Positions 12,521-24,100 of a DNA stretch of 64,000 nt are shown here, in pieces; the first letter of the stretch is position 1, and every line of letters starts with the position of its first letter. Below the pieces are notes generated by a model, which saw only the letters and a list, made by a program, of their open reading frames with translations, searched no databases and was not told the origin of the DNA. The position numbers were made by a program, and so were the translations under genes. This DNA is from Phoenix dactylifera (lineage: Eukaryota; Streptophyta; Magnoliopsida; Arecales; Arecaceae): contig NC_052395.1 of assembly GCF_009389715.1 (NCBI RefSeq), positions 20,870,493-20,934,492 on the forward strand. Reading direction: 5' to 3'.

Positions 12521-12996
12521 TTTGTGCTTATCGGCAATCAACTCTATATGTTTCATTCAGATATGGAAGATGGGGTTGGCTAGAATGTTTAGGGCAGTTT
12601 GAGTTGTAAAACTTGATCTTAACTGTTCTCTTTAAGTAGTGGTTTCAACTTTACTGTGTCACTCTTTCTTCAGTTTTTGCTTTAATATTGCTTCATGAAT
12701 GCTTGAGAAACAATTTCTTCCTTTTCATGTGATTAAATGCCTACATCATGAATTAATGACTGTTTATTAAAAGTTTATTTGTCATGTAACCAGCCCAATC
12801 ATTAGCATTGTAGACTAAATGGTTGGGTTAACTGGCTCTCTTCAAAATTTCATTTTCTTTTTTTGAGATTCTTAAATCCATCATATGCGATGGTTTTGTG
12901 GATGAAATGGCTAGCATGCAAATGTGTTTGGTCATTGTTAGGTCTTCTTTTTGTAAGATTTAGTAAATAGCAAAAATAATTTTTTTAATAAGACAG

Positions 12997-13182
12997 TATT
13001 ACATGTGATCTAATATTAGTATCTTTATTTATCTTTTCATATTTATATACGTTGAAATTTAGTTTGCATAGCCACTCATAACCACTCATATTTATTACAT
13101 GTGATCTAATATTAGTATCTTTATTTATCTTTTCATATTTTTTTATACGTTGAAATTTAGTTTGCATAGCCACTCATAACCA
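12997..13182. repeat. 96-bp tandem duplication
   Basis: Two nearly identical copies in direct tandem start at 12997 and 13093 (tattacatgtgatctaat...). They differ mainly by a few extra T in the second copy. There are no terminal inverted repeats. It is a recent local duplication in non-coding DNA. Confidence 0.9.
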
Positions 13183-13859
13183 TTTAACAAAGAAGCTGAA
13201 TAAATAAAATAGGTGCCATTACTGTCTCTTATGTTCCTTCTACGGCAAAAGATGGCTTTCGTTCTTAATGTTTAGGTAATTGCTCTTTTAACTAGTAGTT
13301 GCAGATGCTAGTATCTGCAGATGAATCTGTGTGGGCCTTAGCACAGTCCCACTGTACACTTACTAGATCTATCCTCAAAAATGCAATTCAAGACATCTGC
13401 AAAAGTAGTGGGTTTGGTTGGATATCCAGTCTCACCACTAATTTATCCGTATGAATGTTCTTTGCAATCAATTCTGCTGATCTATTTCTCTCTCCATTTG
13501 TAAGAGACTCTGGGATTGGTAATTTGGATATATTCTTCCACATATTATGGTATTTTCTTGATTTGACAAGTTCATTTTGCTCCTTTTCAATCTATTGGGC
13601 ATGAACCTGCAAGTCAATCTCTCTTTTGATACTCCAGCTGATTGCTCAAGCCTTCAAAGGCACACCCTTCAGCTCCTGGAAGTGGATATGCTGTCTATGA
13701 TTATCTTTGGCAAATATGTGTATCAGTATCACTTCACTGTTTCTGATTCACCCTCCACAACCTGCACTATTATCACTTAATTCTTCACTAATGCTGATTT
13801 TTTTCCTTTAAAAAAAATGCCATGCCTTGTTCCAACTGTCCTTGTTCTGCTATTGGAAT

Positions 13860-13864
13860 CCTCA
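13860..13864. repeat. Target-site duplication CCTCA (left)
   Basis: CCTCA directly abuts the left LTR and is repeated at 21126-21130 directly after the right LTR. This is the 5-bp duplication expected from retroviral-type integrase. Confidence 0.95.
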
Positions 13865-14244
13865 TGATGCGGAACAGGTGATTTAGGGAAGAAATAAGAA
13901 GGGAAAGGAGGAGAGAGGAGTTCTGGAGTCCACCAGATAACAAAGCAAGTTTTTTTTTCCATTAAAATACTCTACCTAAAATAGGAGATATGGGGGTGCC
14001 ATATATAGCCCCCTATGCAACTACCCATGATCCCCACAAATGATCATGTAACTACCCATGATCCAACAACATCATGGGTCACTACACTAGCTAAATACAG
14101 TCATACAAGCCAGCAACTAATAAAAGACGAAAATACATAATAGATAAACGAAAATACACAAGAAAATAAAACTAGGGTGGCTGAAGTGCTATGCACGCCG
14201 GCGACGCCTATATACATGCTGGAAACGGTGGTCTGTCCCCACCA
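13865..14244 (-). repeat. 3' LTR of the gypsy element
   Basis: This 380-bp LTR matches 20744-21125 almost base for base. On the - strand it starts TGGTGGGG and ends CCGCATCA. The chromodomain frame runs almost to its edge, where a purine tract (ctgagggaagt on the - strand) serves as the probable polypurine primer. Confidence 0.95.
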
Positions 14245-17200
14245 ACTTCCCTCAGCGGAGAAGAGTTCGCCTCTAGCGAAACGAATGTCTGGTAATGCTC
14301 TAACAGGTCTGAAGCAAGTTGCTGAAGCTCATCTCTGCTAATCCAGGTATCATCTGACGGAGGTCGACCATGCCATCTGACCAGGTATCGCTGATAACCA
14401 CCGTTCTGCGTATTAACAATCTGATCGTCCAAAATCTGTTCCACTGTCTGTGATCTGCGGAGAAAAAGGTACAGGAGGCAAGGCAGGAGCAGGAGATATG
14501 TTCTCAAAATTGGATGTGAGGTCAGTGTCAAGTTCATTGAGTGGGTCTGCAGGAATAGTTGTCGGACCTCAGTAGGCAACTAAGTCTTCTACATTAAAAA
14601 CTGGATTAATCCCAAAATCACGTGGAATATCCACCACATATGCATTAGATCCAATCCGTTTCAGAATTTTGTACGGATCCATACTTCAGGCGTGCAATTT
14701 TCTAACGGCTCCTGGTGGAAACCGTTCAGGTCTGATTCTGATCATTACATCATCACCCACTCGAAATTCTTGATAACGTCGACGTAAATCAACAGCCATT
14801 TTATATCTCGCATTATTGATTTCAATTTTCTTATTAATCTCTTTATGTAAATTTTGCATGTGTTGCGCAAAGGATTCAGCGGTCTCAGAGATTCTATTGT
14901 TAGGTGCTACTGGGATAAGATCAACAGGTTTTCGTGGTACATAGCCTAAGACAATTTCAAAAGTACTCAAGCCAGAGGTCCTGTTTACAGAGCTATTTGT
15001 AGGCGAATTCAGCTGTGGATAGGAGAAGATCTCAATTACCTGGGTGGTCACCCACTAAACATCGTAGAAGGTTTCCTAGGCTGCGGTTGACCACCTCAGT
15101 TTGCCCATCTGTCTGAGGGTGATAGGCTGTGGAATATTTAAGCTTAGTACCCATAAAGTTCCAGAGGGTCTTCCAAAAATAACTAACAAATTTGACATCT
15201 CCATCAGTCACTATCGATTTTGGAAGCCCGTGGAGCCTAACGACCTCATCGAAGATGATCCTCGCAACTTTGGAGGCATTAGAAGTCTTAGAAGTGGGTA
15301 GAAAATGTGCCATCTTAGAGAACCGATCCACTACCACGAGAATGGAATCATGCTTACTTCTAGTCTTTGGCAATCCTAGCACGAAATCCATACTAATATC
15401 CTGCCAAGGACGATCTGGGACAGGAAGGGGGGTATATAAGCCAGTGTTTTGTTTGCGCTGTTTGGATAGATGACAAGTACGACACTGACTAACAATTTTT
15501 GCAACATCCTGTTTTAAACTAGGCCAATAAAATCTTTGTTCGACCATATCAATGGTCTTATTTCTACCAAAATGGCCAGCTATTCCTCCCGCATGAAGTT
15601 CCCAAACAAGAAAATCTCTAAGGGATGTTTGAGGGATACACAGCTTGTTTCCTCGGAACAGGAAGGCATCAACCACAAGGTAATCACTATTGTCCCTGGT
15701 GCAACATTCTAACACGCTCGCATAGATCTCAGCGAAGTCTGGACAAGTTGCATAATCGTCAATCATACGTTCAAATCCAGTAACATTTATACTTATTGAA
15801 AAAAGTAATGCTACACGTCGGCTTAAGGCATCAGCTGCTTTGTTGTCAATACCTGCTTTGTGACACAACACGAAGGTATATTCTTGAAGAAATTCAGCCC
15901 ACTTTCCGTGTCGTGAACTCAACCGTTTTTGAGAATTTAAGTACCTCAAAGCTTCATGGTCGGAATATAATACGAACTCCTGAGGTAGCAAATAGTGATG
16001 CTAGTGACGCAGCGCTTGCACAACTGCATAAAATTCTTTGTCATAGGTGGAATATTTTCGTTTGGCATCATTCAGCTTCTCACTGAAGTATGCGATAGGA
16101 TTTTTTTCTTGGCTTAAGACACCACCTATACCTATACCAGATGCATCACAAGAGACTTCAAAAACTTTAGTAAAGTCTGGGAGGCGCATTACCGGGGCTC
16201 CAGTCATTCTAGTCTTGATCTCTTGGAATGCCCTTGAGGCCGCAACGGTCCAATGAAATTCACCTTTCCGGATACAATCTGTAATCGGTGCAGTGATCGT
16301 ACTAAAATTCTTGATGAACCTCCTATAAAAGGTGGCTAGGCCGTGGAAGCTTCGTACCTCAAATAATGTAGTGGGTTCGGGCCATTCAAGAATAGCTTGG
16401 ACCTTCTGTGGGTCTGCTGAAACACCTCAGAAGAAATAACGAATCCTAAGAAGATTACACGATCAGTCATAAATGAACACTTCTTAAGATTCGCATACAG
16501 GCTTTCTTTTCTTAGTGAATTGCAAACCAAACGTAGGTGCTCTAGGTGTTGTTCCTTGTTTTTGCTATAAATTAAGATATCGTCAAAGTAGACTACAAGA
16601 AATTTACCCATGAAAGGTCTTAGCACTTGGGTCATAATTCGCATAAATGTACTAGGTGCATTTGTTAACCCAAAGGGCATGACTAGCCACTCGTATAACC
16701 CATCCTTGGTTTTGAAAGATGTTTTCCATTCATCACCTGGGCGGATACGGATTTGGTGGTAACCACTCTTAAGGTCAATTTTGGAAAAGATAGTGGCACC
16801 TGCCATCATATCAAGCATGTCATCCAATCGTGGTATTGAAAATCGATATTTAACCGTTATCTTATTAATTGCCCTGCTATCCACACACATTCTCCAAGTG
16901 CCGTCTTTTTTGGGCGTTAGAAGCGCAGGCACCGCACACGGGCTAAGACTCTCTCGGATGAACCCTTTTTGGAGTAGTTCATCAACTTGCCGTTTTAATT
17001 CAGCGTGTTCAATCGGATTAAGTCTATAATGAGGCAAGTTCGGGAGAATCGCCCCTGGAACCAAATCTATAGCGTGGTGAATGTCACGCATAGGGGGAAG
17101 CTCATCAAGAAGGTCCTCAGGAAAGAGATCCTTAAATTCTTCCAGAACATGATGAACTTCCTTCGGAAAATCTATTTGAAAATCAAGGACAACTTCTTTG

Positions 17201-17325
17201 GACACTAACACAATGACTATGGATTCTTGGGCTGCTGCTTTCTCAAATTCCTTAGGACTAATGATTTGAAGGTGCTTTTCAACCTTCACATCCTTCTTTC
17301 CAGCAATAGAAGGTCTAGGAGGCAA
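14245..17325 (-). pseudogene. pol: Broken gypsy pol: RT, RNase H, integrase, chromodomain
   Basis: Reverse transcriptase (about 17100-16440) keeps the YFDDIL catalytic box. RNase H begins near 16200 (SCDASG). Integrase (15700-15032) has the H-H-C-C zinc motif (CRTCHLSK) and the Asp-Asp-Glu residues (DFVLG, TDGDVKF, TDGQTEVV). The chromodomain-like end (RWHGRPPSDDTW) lies near 14350. The frame is broken by one-base-type shifts near 16430, 15008 and 14460. In-frame stops lie at 16001-16003, 15032-15034, about 14686 and about 14570. Each stop looks like a C-to-T or G-to-A change of a Trp or Arg codon, judged from family consensus. The element cannot make its own full Pol. Confidence 0.9.
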
Positions 17326-17330
17326 AGGGT

Positions 17331-18908
17331 TTAGTCAAAGTTTCTTCCTTGGTGAACAAAAGAACAGAAATTGGATTTGCCATAAATGGTCACATCCAAA
17401 TCATAAAGCCACGGTCTACCAAGGATGATGTGTCCAACGTCCATGGGAATAACATCACACCAGAACTTATCATTATATTTAGAAAAGTTGATTTGGACTA
17501 AACAACGCTCAGTGACTGGTATAGCGGTTTTATCCACCCAAGACACATTATAAGGGTTAGGGTGAGGTACTGTTTTTAACCATAGCTTCTTGACAGTTCT
17601 TGTGGATACAATATTGACACAACTCCCACTGTCGATAATAACCTTACAGCTATGTTCCCTACATTTGATATAGGTGTGAAATATGGATCGACGCCTCCAG
17701 TCATCATCTTCTTGCTTAGGTTGTGTAAGGACACACCTAACTACGCCTAAAGGAGTGGAACCCTCAAGTGAGCCGGGTTCCTTACCTTCATCTGACTCTT
17801 CAGGGTCTATCTCTGGTTCATAGACCAACTCATCCTCTTCATCATTTCTATCTTCTTCGATGACCTGTGTTTTCTTAGTAGGACATTGACTAGCTCTATG
17901 CCCAAAACCAAAACATCTGTAACACTGATCTCGAGAAATTTTGGGTGGTTCACTTAAAATTTTCTTATTCTTTTGATCATTAAATTTTGGGGACTCTGTC
18001 GCTTGATTTCTAATATTAGGCTTACCCCAAGTGTTAGTTTGACTACCGTGGGTAAACTTATGATTGGCCTCCTTAAGATCAAATCGCCTAAAGGTTATCT
18101 TATTAGTATAACGCTCGATGTCTTGGACAAGTTGATAGGCATGTTCTAATGAATTGACCTCGCGTAGAATAAGCTCTTTTTGTAAATCATCTCGCAATCC
18201 GGACCTAAACCTAGAAAGGGTCAATTCCACACTCTCGCGTGCATCGCATCGCATGAAGAACTCATTAAAGCGAGCGATGTATTCAAACACAGATTTGTTT
18301 CCTTGAATCAGTCGTTGCCACTGATCTAACAGGCGACTCTTATAGGATGTAGGGAGATATTTTTCTTTTAACTTCTCCTTCATTTCATCCCATTGTATCA
18401 CAGGGGGTTGCCTAGCTCTAGCAAGCATATTTTCTATTGTATTCCAATGCAACTTTGCGGGACCAGTGAGCTTCATTTTTGCAAAACGAACTCTGCGTTC
18501 TTCAGATAGATTATACCATTCAAAGTAATGGTCCACATCAGCGAGCCAGTCAATGAAGACTTTTGGGTCGAGACGACCATCATAACTTGGTGTATCGATC
18601 TTAATACTGCGCATTACATGCTCATCTGGTGTCTCATGCGCTCTTAGATAGTCCCTTTGGTGTTGTTGCCCAAGGCGTCTGGGGCGGGGTGGTTCAAACT
18701 CACCAAGTTCAGACTCTCCATCGTTGCGAGTAACTTGGAGGTTGGTGATTGAATTTTCAGCCATAGTCAAGCGAGTGTTCAGCCTAGTTTCAAGGTCAGT
18801 GATTCTTGCCCCTAATCTAGTTTCTAATGCTGCTATGGCATCTAACACCTGTTGGTTTGGGTTGGTAGACATTTCATGTGAGTAGGATGTACCGCTGCGA
18901 GTTGTCAT
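17331..18908 (-). CDS. gag: Intact gypsy Gag-protease polyprotein
   Basis: One uninterrupted 525-codon frame starts at ATG 18908. It has an N-terminal Leu-rich coiled-coil-like segment (about residues 20-60) and a retrotransposon Gag core (about 90-280). A CCHC zinc knuckle, [14 protein letters not shown], lies near residue 325, followed by an acidic linker and an aspartic protease with catalytic DSGS near residue 430. The frame closes with TAA at 17331-17333, and the RT frame resumes in another phase a few bases later. This is either a programmed or a mutational boundary. Gag packages element RNA in cytoplasmic particles; protease matures them. It contrasts with the decayed pol downstream. 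Confidence 0.93.
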   Translation of the reverse strand: MTTRSGTSYSHEMSTNPNQQVLDAIAALETRLGARITDLETRLNTRLTMAENSITNLQVTRNDGESELGEFEPPRPRRLGQQHQRDYLRAHETPDEHVMRSIKIDTPSYDGRLDPKVFIDWLADVDHYFEWYNLSEERRVRFAKMKLTGPAKLHWNTIENMLARARQPPVIQWDEMKEKLKEKYLPTSYKSRLLDQWQRLIQGNKSVFEYIARFNEFFMRCDARESVELTLSRFRSGLRDDLQKELILREVNSLEHAYQLVQDIERYTNKITFRRFDLKEANHKFTHGSQTNTWGKPNIRNQATESPKFNDQKNKKILSEPPKISRDQCYRCFGFGHRASQCPTKKTQVIEEDRNDEEDELVYEPEIDPEESDEGKEPGSLEGSTPLGVVRCVLTQPKQEDDDWRRRSIFHTYIKCREHSCKVIIDSGSCVNIVSTRTVKKLWLKTVPHPNPYNVSWVDKTAIPVTERCLVQINFSKYNDKFWCDVIPMDVGHIILGRPWLYDLDVTIYGKSNFCSFVHQGRNFD

Positions 18909-20730
18909 ACTCTAGAATACGAAAATTCTAGATATAAAATAACATTCAGATTAAAATTAACAATCTTGAATAAAAGACTATTGACATAGTCTCGGTTACT
19001 TTCGAATTAGCACAGGTGATAACAAAATATCAGGACCTTAGATACTGCTAGCCTTGGTCTGGGTCATGCAAAATCTTCGCAGGTTAATCTAATGAAAGTG
19101 GGTCCTTCAAATTGATTAGGGCTTCACCAGATTCAAGTAAAATTTTCTAGTTGCCTTTTGAGGATTTGAAAATAATTTGTAAGGCTCAATATGTGTTTTC
19201 AAGGGGCACAAGCTCTTATAAAGTTAAGGTCCTATCTCAAACCAACATCATGAAGTGAAAGCAATAACAATCTAAAGATAAACTAGTTTATAGGGAAAAG
19301 GCTGAAATAATATTCAAAGGAAAGATACAACCTTTTCTTACAGATCTGAGTCAGTAGAAAAGTTTGGATGTCCGAGTGCAGGATGCAGAACTGGAGCCGA
19401 CGATTTGTAGAAGATGCTGCTGTAAGACGGCCGGCTGCGAGTATCGTTGTGGAAGCCCAACACGCTGCAGAGACTGGATCCAATTGTAGGAGCCTGAAAA
19501 CCGGGCCCATGTGACAACGGGCCAATGGAGCTCGCGTGACAACGGGCCGAACACTGGGGTCGGCCCGCTTGCTCGAAGTCAAAAGAACTGGATGGGACCT
19601 GAAGCTTATGGATGGCTTCGGATCCCTCTGTGTGGTTGGGAGAGAACTGAGGGAGACACCGGGGGGGGGGGGGGGGCAGAGAGGAGCGATGTCAGAGGGT
19701 GGCGATCTTCGTTTTGGGGAGCGAAGGAAGCGGCGAGGGCGGACGATGGAGTCGGCAACGGAGGTGGAGGTGGTGGCGCGGGGGAAAGAGAGGTCTCAGT
19801 GAGATGGGAGGGAGAAGAAAAAAGAAGATTAGGGTTTGAGGGATGAGGTATTGGAAGGAGAAGGGTCTCAGTGAACTGAGAGGGAGAAGAAATGGGGTGA
19901 ACTCGAGGGTTGGTGGAGGGTGGAGGCAACGGAGAAGATGAAGGGGGGTGGTGGCGGTGTGATCGAGGCAACGGTGTGTGCGGTCGCGGAGGTGAGCGGC
20001 GTCGGCGAACGAGAATGGTCTGGCGGTGGAAAGGAGAGGCGGCTCGGCGGCAGCAAAGGGGTACGCAGCGACCTGCCGGCGGCGGCTCTGCGGGCGGCCG
20101 GTCGTGAAGAAGAAGAGGTATTCTTTTTTTTTTTGTGACTAACTTGTGCGACTCACGTGCGATGGAGCACGTGGGCCTCACGTGGGTTGGGGCACATGCA
20201 ACTCACGTGCCACTCCTTTTCTTTTTTTTTCTTTTTTTTTTTCTGGGGCGGGTCCGGGCTAATGAACTGGTAACGGGTGAGGGACTTACCCGTTAACTGG
20301 TGTTTCTTCAACCTCCCGACAGTTTCGGGAGGTGGTACCGGGCTCTGCGGCTACGGTTGCCGAGCGGACCCTGTGGCCTGCTGCAATGGACGACAATTGG
20401 TTACAAGCCCCCAGACTGGTTGGAGAGATCAGAGGAGAAGAAACCTCTCCTTGCTCCTTCTGGTGATAGCTGATCGAGAGGGAGGTGAACAGAAACGTAA
20501 GACTCTCCCTCTTCTTCACACTGTGCGCTGGTCGTCGACACTCATCATGCTCCGACGTCCGTGGTGCAAAGTCTTCCGTGAAGAACTCGTGCGGCATACG
20601 AAGCAGGGGCAGCCTATCCATACACCAGGTCTTTGGTGATTAGGACGGCTACTGGTGTACTGAGAGGGAGTCAGGAGGGAAATAGACTGACAGGATCAGG
20701 GCGTTGGCACAGAGGCAAAACCCTGGCTGC
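18909..20730 (-). other. Long 1.8-kb leader of the gypsy element
   Basis: Between the primer site and gag lies about 1.8 kb without conserved element domains. On the - strand it includes pyrimidine-rich, Pro/Ser-coding low-complexity sequence (19606-20110), a telo-box-like AAACCCTAA (near 19830), a duplicated ctcagtga...gggagaagaa segment about 70 bp apart, and a G homopolymer near 19661-19676. It also holds a G-box cluster (20154-20209) and two perfect short hairpins (20271-20295 and about 20316-20336). The CT-rich, telo-box-bearing part looks like a plant 5' leader, so capture of host sequence is possible but unproven. Confidence 0.6.
20154..20209. promoter_or_regulatory. Cluster of four CACGTG G-boxes
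   Basis: CACGTG occurs at 20154, 20168, 20179 and 20204. The motif is palindromic and is bound by bZIP and bHLH factors; its ACGTG core is the ABA-response element core. Four copies in 56 bp inside a retrotransposon leader is well above expectation. Function is inferred. Confidence 0.5.
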
Positions 20731-20743
20731 TCTGATACCAAAC
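20731..20743 (-). other. Primer-binding site (initiator Met-tRNA)
   Basis: On the - strand the sequence directly inside the 5' LTR reads ttTGGTATCAGAGC. That is the standard complement of the 3' end of plant initiator methionine tRNA used by most Ty3/gypsy and Ty1/copia elements. It fixes the element orientation as - strand. Confidence 0.93.
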
Positions 20744-21125
20744 TGATGCGGAACAGGTGATTTAGGGAAGAAAATAAGAAGGAAAAGGAGGAGAGAGGAG
20801 TTCTGGAGTCCACCAGATAACAAAGCAAGTTTTTTTTCCATTAAAATACTCTACCTAAAACAGGAGATATGGGGGTGCCATATATAGCCCCCTATGCAAC
20901 TACCCATGATCCCCACAAATGATCATGTAACTACCCATGATCCAACAACATCATGGGTCACTACACTAGCTAAATACAGTCATACAAGCCAGCAACTAAG
21001 AAAAGACGAAAATGCATAATAAATAAATGAAAATACACAAGAAAATAAAACTAGGGTGGCCGAAGTGCTATGCACGCCGGCGACGCCTATATACATGCTG
21101 GAAACGGTGGTCTGTGTCCCCACCA
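20744..21125 (-). repeat. 5' LTR of the gypsy element
   Basis: This 382-bp partner of 13865-14244 has the same TG...CA ends. Differences seen by eye are a few substitutions (for example near 20996-21035) and small indels, including a GT near 21115. CCTCA follows at 21126-21130. Confidence 0.95.
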
Positions 21126-21130
21126 CCTCA

Positions 21131-24100
21131 TCTGCCAAGTGTTTTTGTTAGGGTTTGGATCAGTTGCATAATGATATGCTTCTTATGATTGGCTGGATCA
21201 ATTTCATAATGATATGCTTCTTATCATCAGCTGTCAACCTAGTATCAACCATCCACCTTTTTTATCCAGCCTTAGGACTGTCATTGGTGGTGCTGAATTT
21301 TGTCAAATGATTCTCAGATTTTTCTTTCTCATCACTTGAATTGAATTTGGTAGGTTTCCTGTTAACACGCAAACCTGTGTACTCAAGTGCTGTCTAATTT
21401 GAACATTCTTAGGTGAGGCTGTCATCTCCCTCCGCTATTCCTATGATGAATTCCATTAAAATTATGATATAACATTCTATTAGTGTACAAATAATATTAA
21501 GTTAAATAGAAACAAAACATGGTCTATTGAAAACCCATATCATAAGTTCATTTTTTTATTTGTTGGAATTTAATTAGTCTTTAACTTGTCCCTCGTCCAA
21601 GATGTCTAGTGCTATATGTGAGTTACATTGTTCACTCAGTTCAGCAGCTTCATTCCATTAATTTTCCTTTTTCTGGTCCACGTTTTCCTTATAGAGCTTT
21701 GCCTGACTGATAATGCACAGGAAATCTTTGTTGGTGATCTTGTTTAGGATTCTGTCTATATCCTTTTGAGATGGGGTTGGACAGTGAAAAGCATTTAGCT
21801 AATAGTTTTGCAGAGCATCTAATCAGTTCAATCTTCAAGCTAGAGGTGGATAATTGGCCCTTCAACCTTTCCAGTTCTGTTTGATTTGATCAGGAGAAGG
21901 GAAACACTTGTTTTATTTCTTAAGTAGAAGGGGGAGTCATGGTTTTACCTTTTGAAATAGATCACTTAGAAACAGGACCATAGGTTTATGCACTCATTGA
22001 GTGCCGAAGGTTTTTATTTTCTATAGATGTTACCTGGGTGAGATAGGACTTCTAGTTGCTTTACTTCCATCAATTTTTTTCAAGTGAAAGAACAGACCTT
22101 AGGTGTTATTGATAAACAATGCTGTCTTTGGTGAAAGCACGATTCTATATAATTAGGAGTTTATTTAGTAGAATTGCTACCTGAATTTGGTCTAGTCATT
22201 TTTTCCTTGTATTGGAATAAGTTTGATGAGGGTCAACATCTGGTTGCTTTTGGTTATTGTAAGGATCTAATGCCAGTTGCTATCATACTTTGCCATATAG
22301 TTTGTACTGCATGATACAATTGTCAACATGAGAACTATCCCATAGAAGTATCTATAGACTTGTGTTGGCCTGTTTCATAGTTTCTTGTTGCCGTACACTA
22401 GCATATAAATCAACATAATTTGGCGTTTGATCATAGTGAATTATCTGCATGGACTTACCCAAATTTCACTACTTGTGGGGATATTTCTTATTTTTCCTCA
22501 ATCTCTTGTTTCTGTTTGTGGAGTCTAATATAATACTAGTTTTGATTGACATGTGCATTAGATTTATTTAGATAATGTTACACATTATTTCAGGTTGTGC
22601 TAGTCAATTAAAACATTATTCTTTGACATGTTGTAGTTGTTTATGTGTGTCAAAAATTGTGCTTCAGTGTTTAAAATATGTCTACCTCCCACTAGAAGAA
22701 ACTAGTGTTGTTGCAAAATATAGGTTCTCTAATGCAGCACACCAGCTGTGTATCTTTTGGTATTATGATGAACTAGGTTTGGCATGTGCAATGCACATGA
22801 GAAAGGCGAAGACGGTCAGCTTTCCATTTGTTTTCTATTTAAGTTCAGATTAGAGAAGATATTAAGTTGTAGTACTACCTCCAAGAGAAGCCTACACATT
22901 CCGATGTGTGTGTCCAAGTCATCATTTAACAACCCTGAGCATGCTAGGGTTCTATTAAGGTAATTAAGTAATACATTGGAAAGAAGAGAGATTTGTTAGT
23001 GTTATAATGTTTCATGGGCCCGTGAATAGATATTGTGTGAAAGGCTTCAAAGTCCACTCACATGTGGCTGGATTCTGAAGCTTTGATGTTACATATAGTA
23101 GAAGATGTGTCTATGCTGATGTTTGCAGATTGTTGGTATGGTAAGTTATTTTAAGCATATGGTGTTCACTTCTGACCAACATAGTTATGGTACCTGATAC
23201 TATAATTCTTTGGTTAGCTTCATGCAAGTTTGGAGCTTTTGTTATTGTCATTAAGATTATTTTGATCTTTTCGTCTGAGTTTCATATGTAATTCAAGCAA
23301 CTTTCTGAAGATGATTAATGTAGACAAATGGATAGGTCAGTGAAGAATGTACCATATTTCAGCAAAAAAAAAAGAGAATGTACAATACACTTTCTAGGGA
23401 CACTGATCAACTAGAGCATGTGGGATGAGTATGACAATATGAGGAAAGGTGGGTAGCTGAATAGTGACCTTTTATGTTCCCTGGGGATAATTTGTTCTGA
23501 ATTATTGACCTGAATGGAGGTGCAAATGTAAGTCTTTTAAAAAAGTCTTTTTTTTTCATAAATCAAAAAAGTAGTTTTAGATGTCTTAGCTTGTTGATTG
23601 GGATGTTGAAATTGCATATTATTTTGAAGTAATTTGGCTACCACAATGCATGCTATTATAAAATTTGTTAAGGATAACCTCTGATTTTAGGAAGCAAATA
23701 TGCATTTATCATTTCATGTAACTACTAGTCTATCAACACAATTTTCTTTTATATTTTGGGTCTTGTTGGTATACCATGAAGCTTTGTTAAAATCTTGTTT
23801 AACTCATTGGTGCAACTTTTCCTTTTTCTGAATTTGCGATGCCTTCTTGTCACTTGCTTGCTCAAATTTTGTGATGTGTATATAATTGATGTTGAATTTA
23901 GGAAATTTTAGCTCATACAGCTTTAAACTTCTTAATTTCAAAAGGCTATATGATATACTCTTGTATGGAGTAGACATGTATATATGTACACTTATATGCA
24001 CAGACATCAACCATGCATATGATATGTACATATCTATATTCTTTATTTATTTCATTAAATAGAAAAAGGGTCTAAATATCACCAGCATGAGAATATAGTC

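Larger units (their letters stand above)
9970..13859. other. Non-coding: 3' UTR/intron-like and intergenic DNA
   Basis: The stretch is AT-rich with no long credible open frame. The first part is probably a 3'-UTR intron of the preceding gene. It holds a LINE remnant (12235-12520) and a 96-bp tandem duplication (12997-13182), both listed separately. An exon-sized open segment follows a ttgcag acceptor near 13300, but it has no recognisable homology. Confidence 0.5.
13865..21125 (-). mobile_element. Full-length Ty3/gypsy chromovirus retrotransposon
   Basis: The 7261-bp element is bounded by two near-identical LTRs (13865-14244 and 20744-21125) with TG...CA ends. It is flanked by a 5-bp target duplication, CCTCA, at 13860-13864 and 21126-21130. 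On the - strand the order is 5' LTR, primer site for initiator Met-tRNA, a long leader, gag with zinc knuckle, protease, reverse transcriptase, RNase H, integrase (HHCC and DDE), chromodomain-like C-terminus and 3' LTR. The pol order and the chromodomain place it in the chromoviruses; the clade was not resolved. By eye the LTRs differ at about seven substitutions plus small indels, so insertion was fairly recent. Confidence 0.96.

Noticed and set aside
12997..13182. CRISPR-like repeat
   Set aside because: There are only two direct copies without spacers, in a eukaryotic genome. It is a simple tandem duplication.
19606..20181. 191-codon Pro/Ser-rich frame on the - strand
   Set aside because: It lies in the retrotransposon leader, is low-complexity, and overlaps other open frames on both strands. 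I kept it only as part of the leader description.
13867..21120. The LTR pair as a segmental duplication
   Set aside because: Terminal TG...CA, a CCTCA target duplication, a primer site and gag-pol between the copies show an LTR retrotransposon instead.
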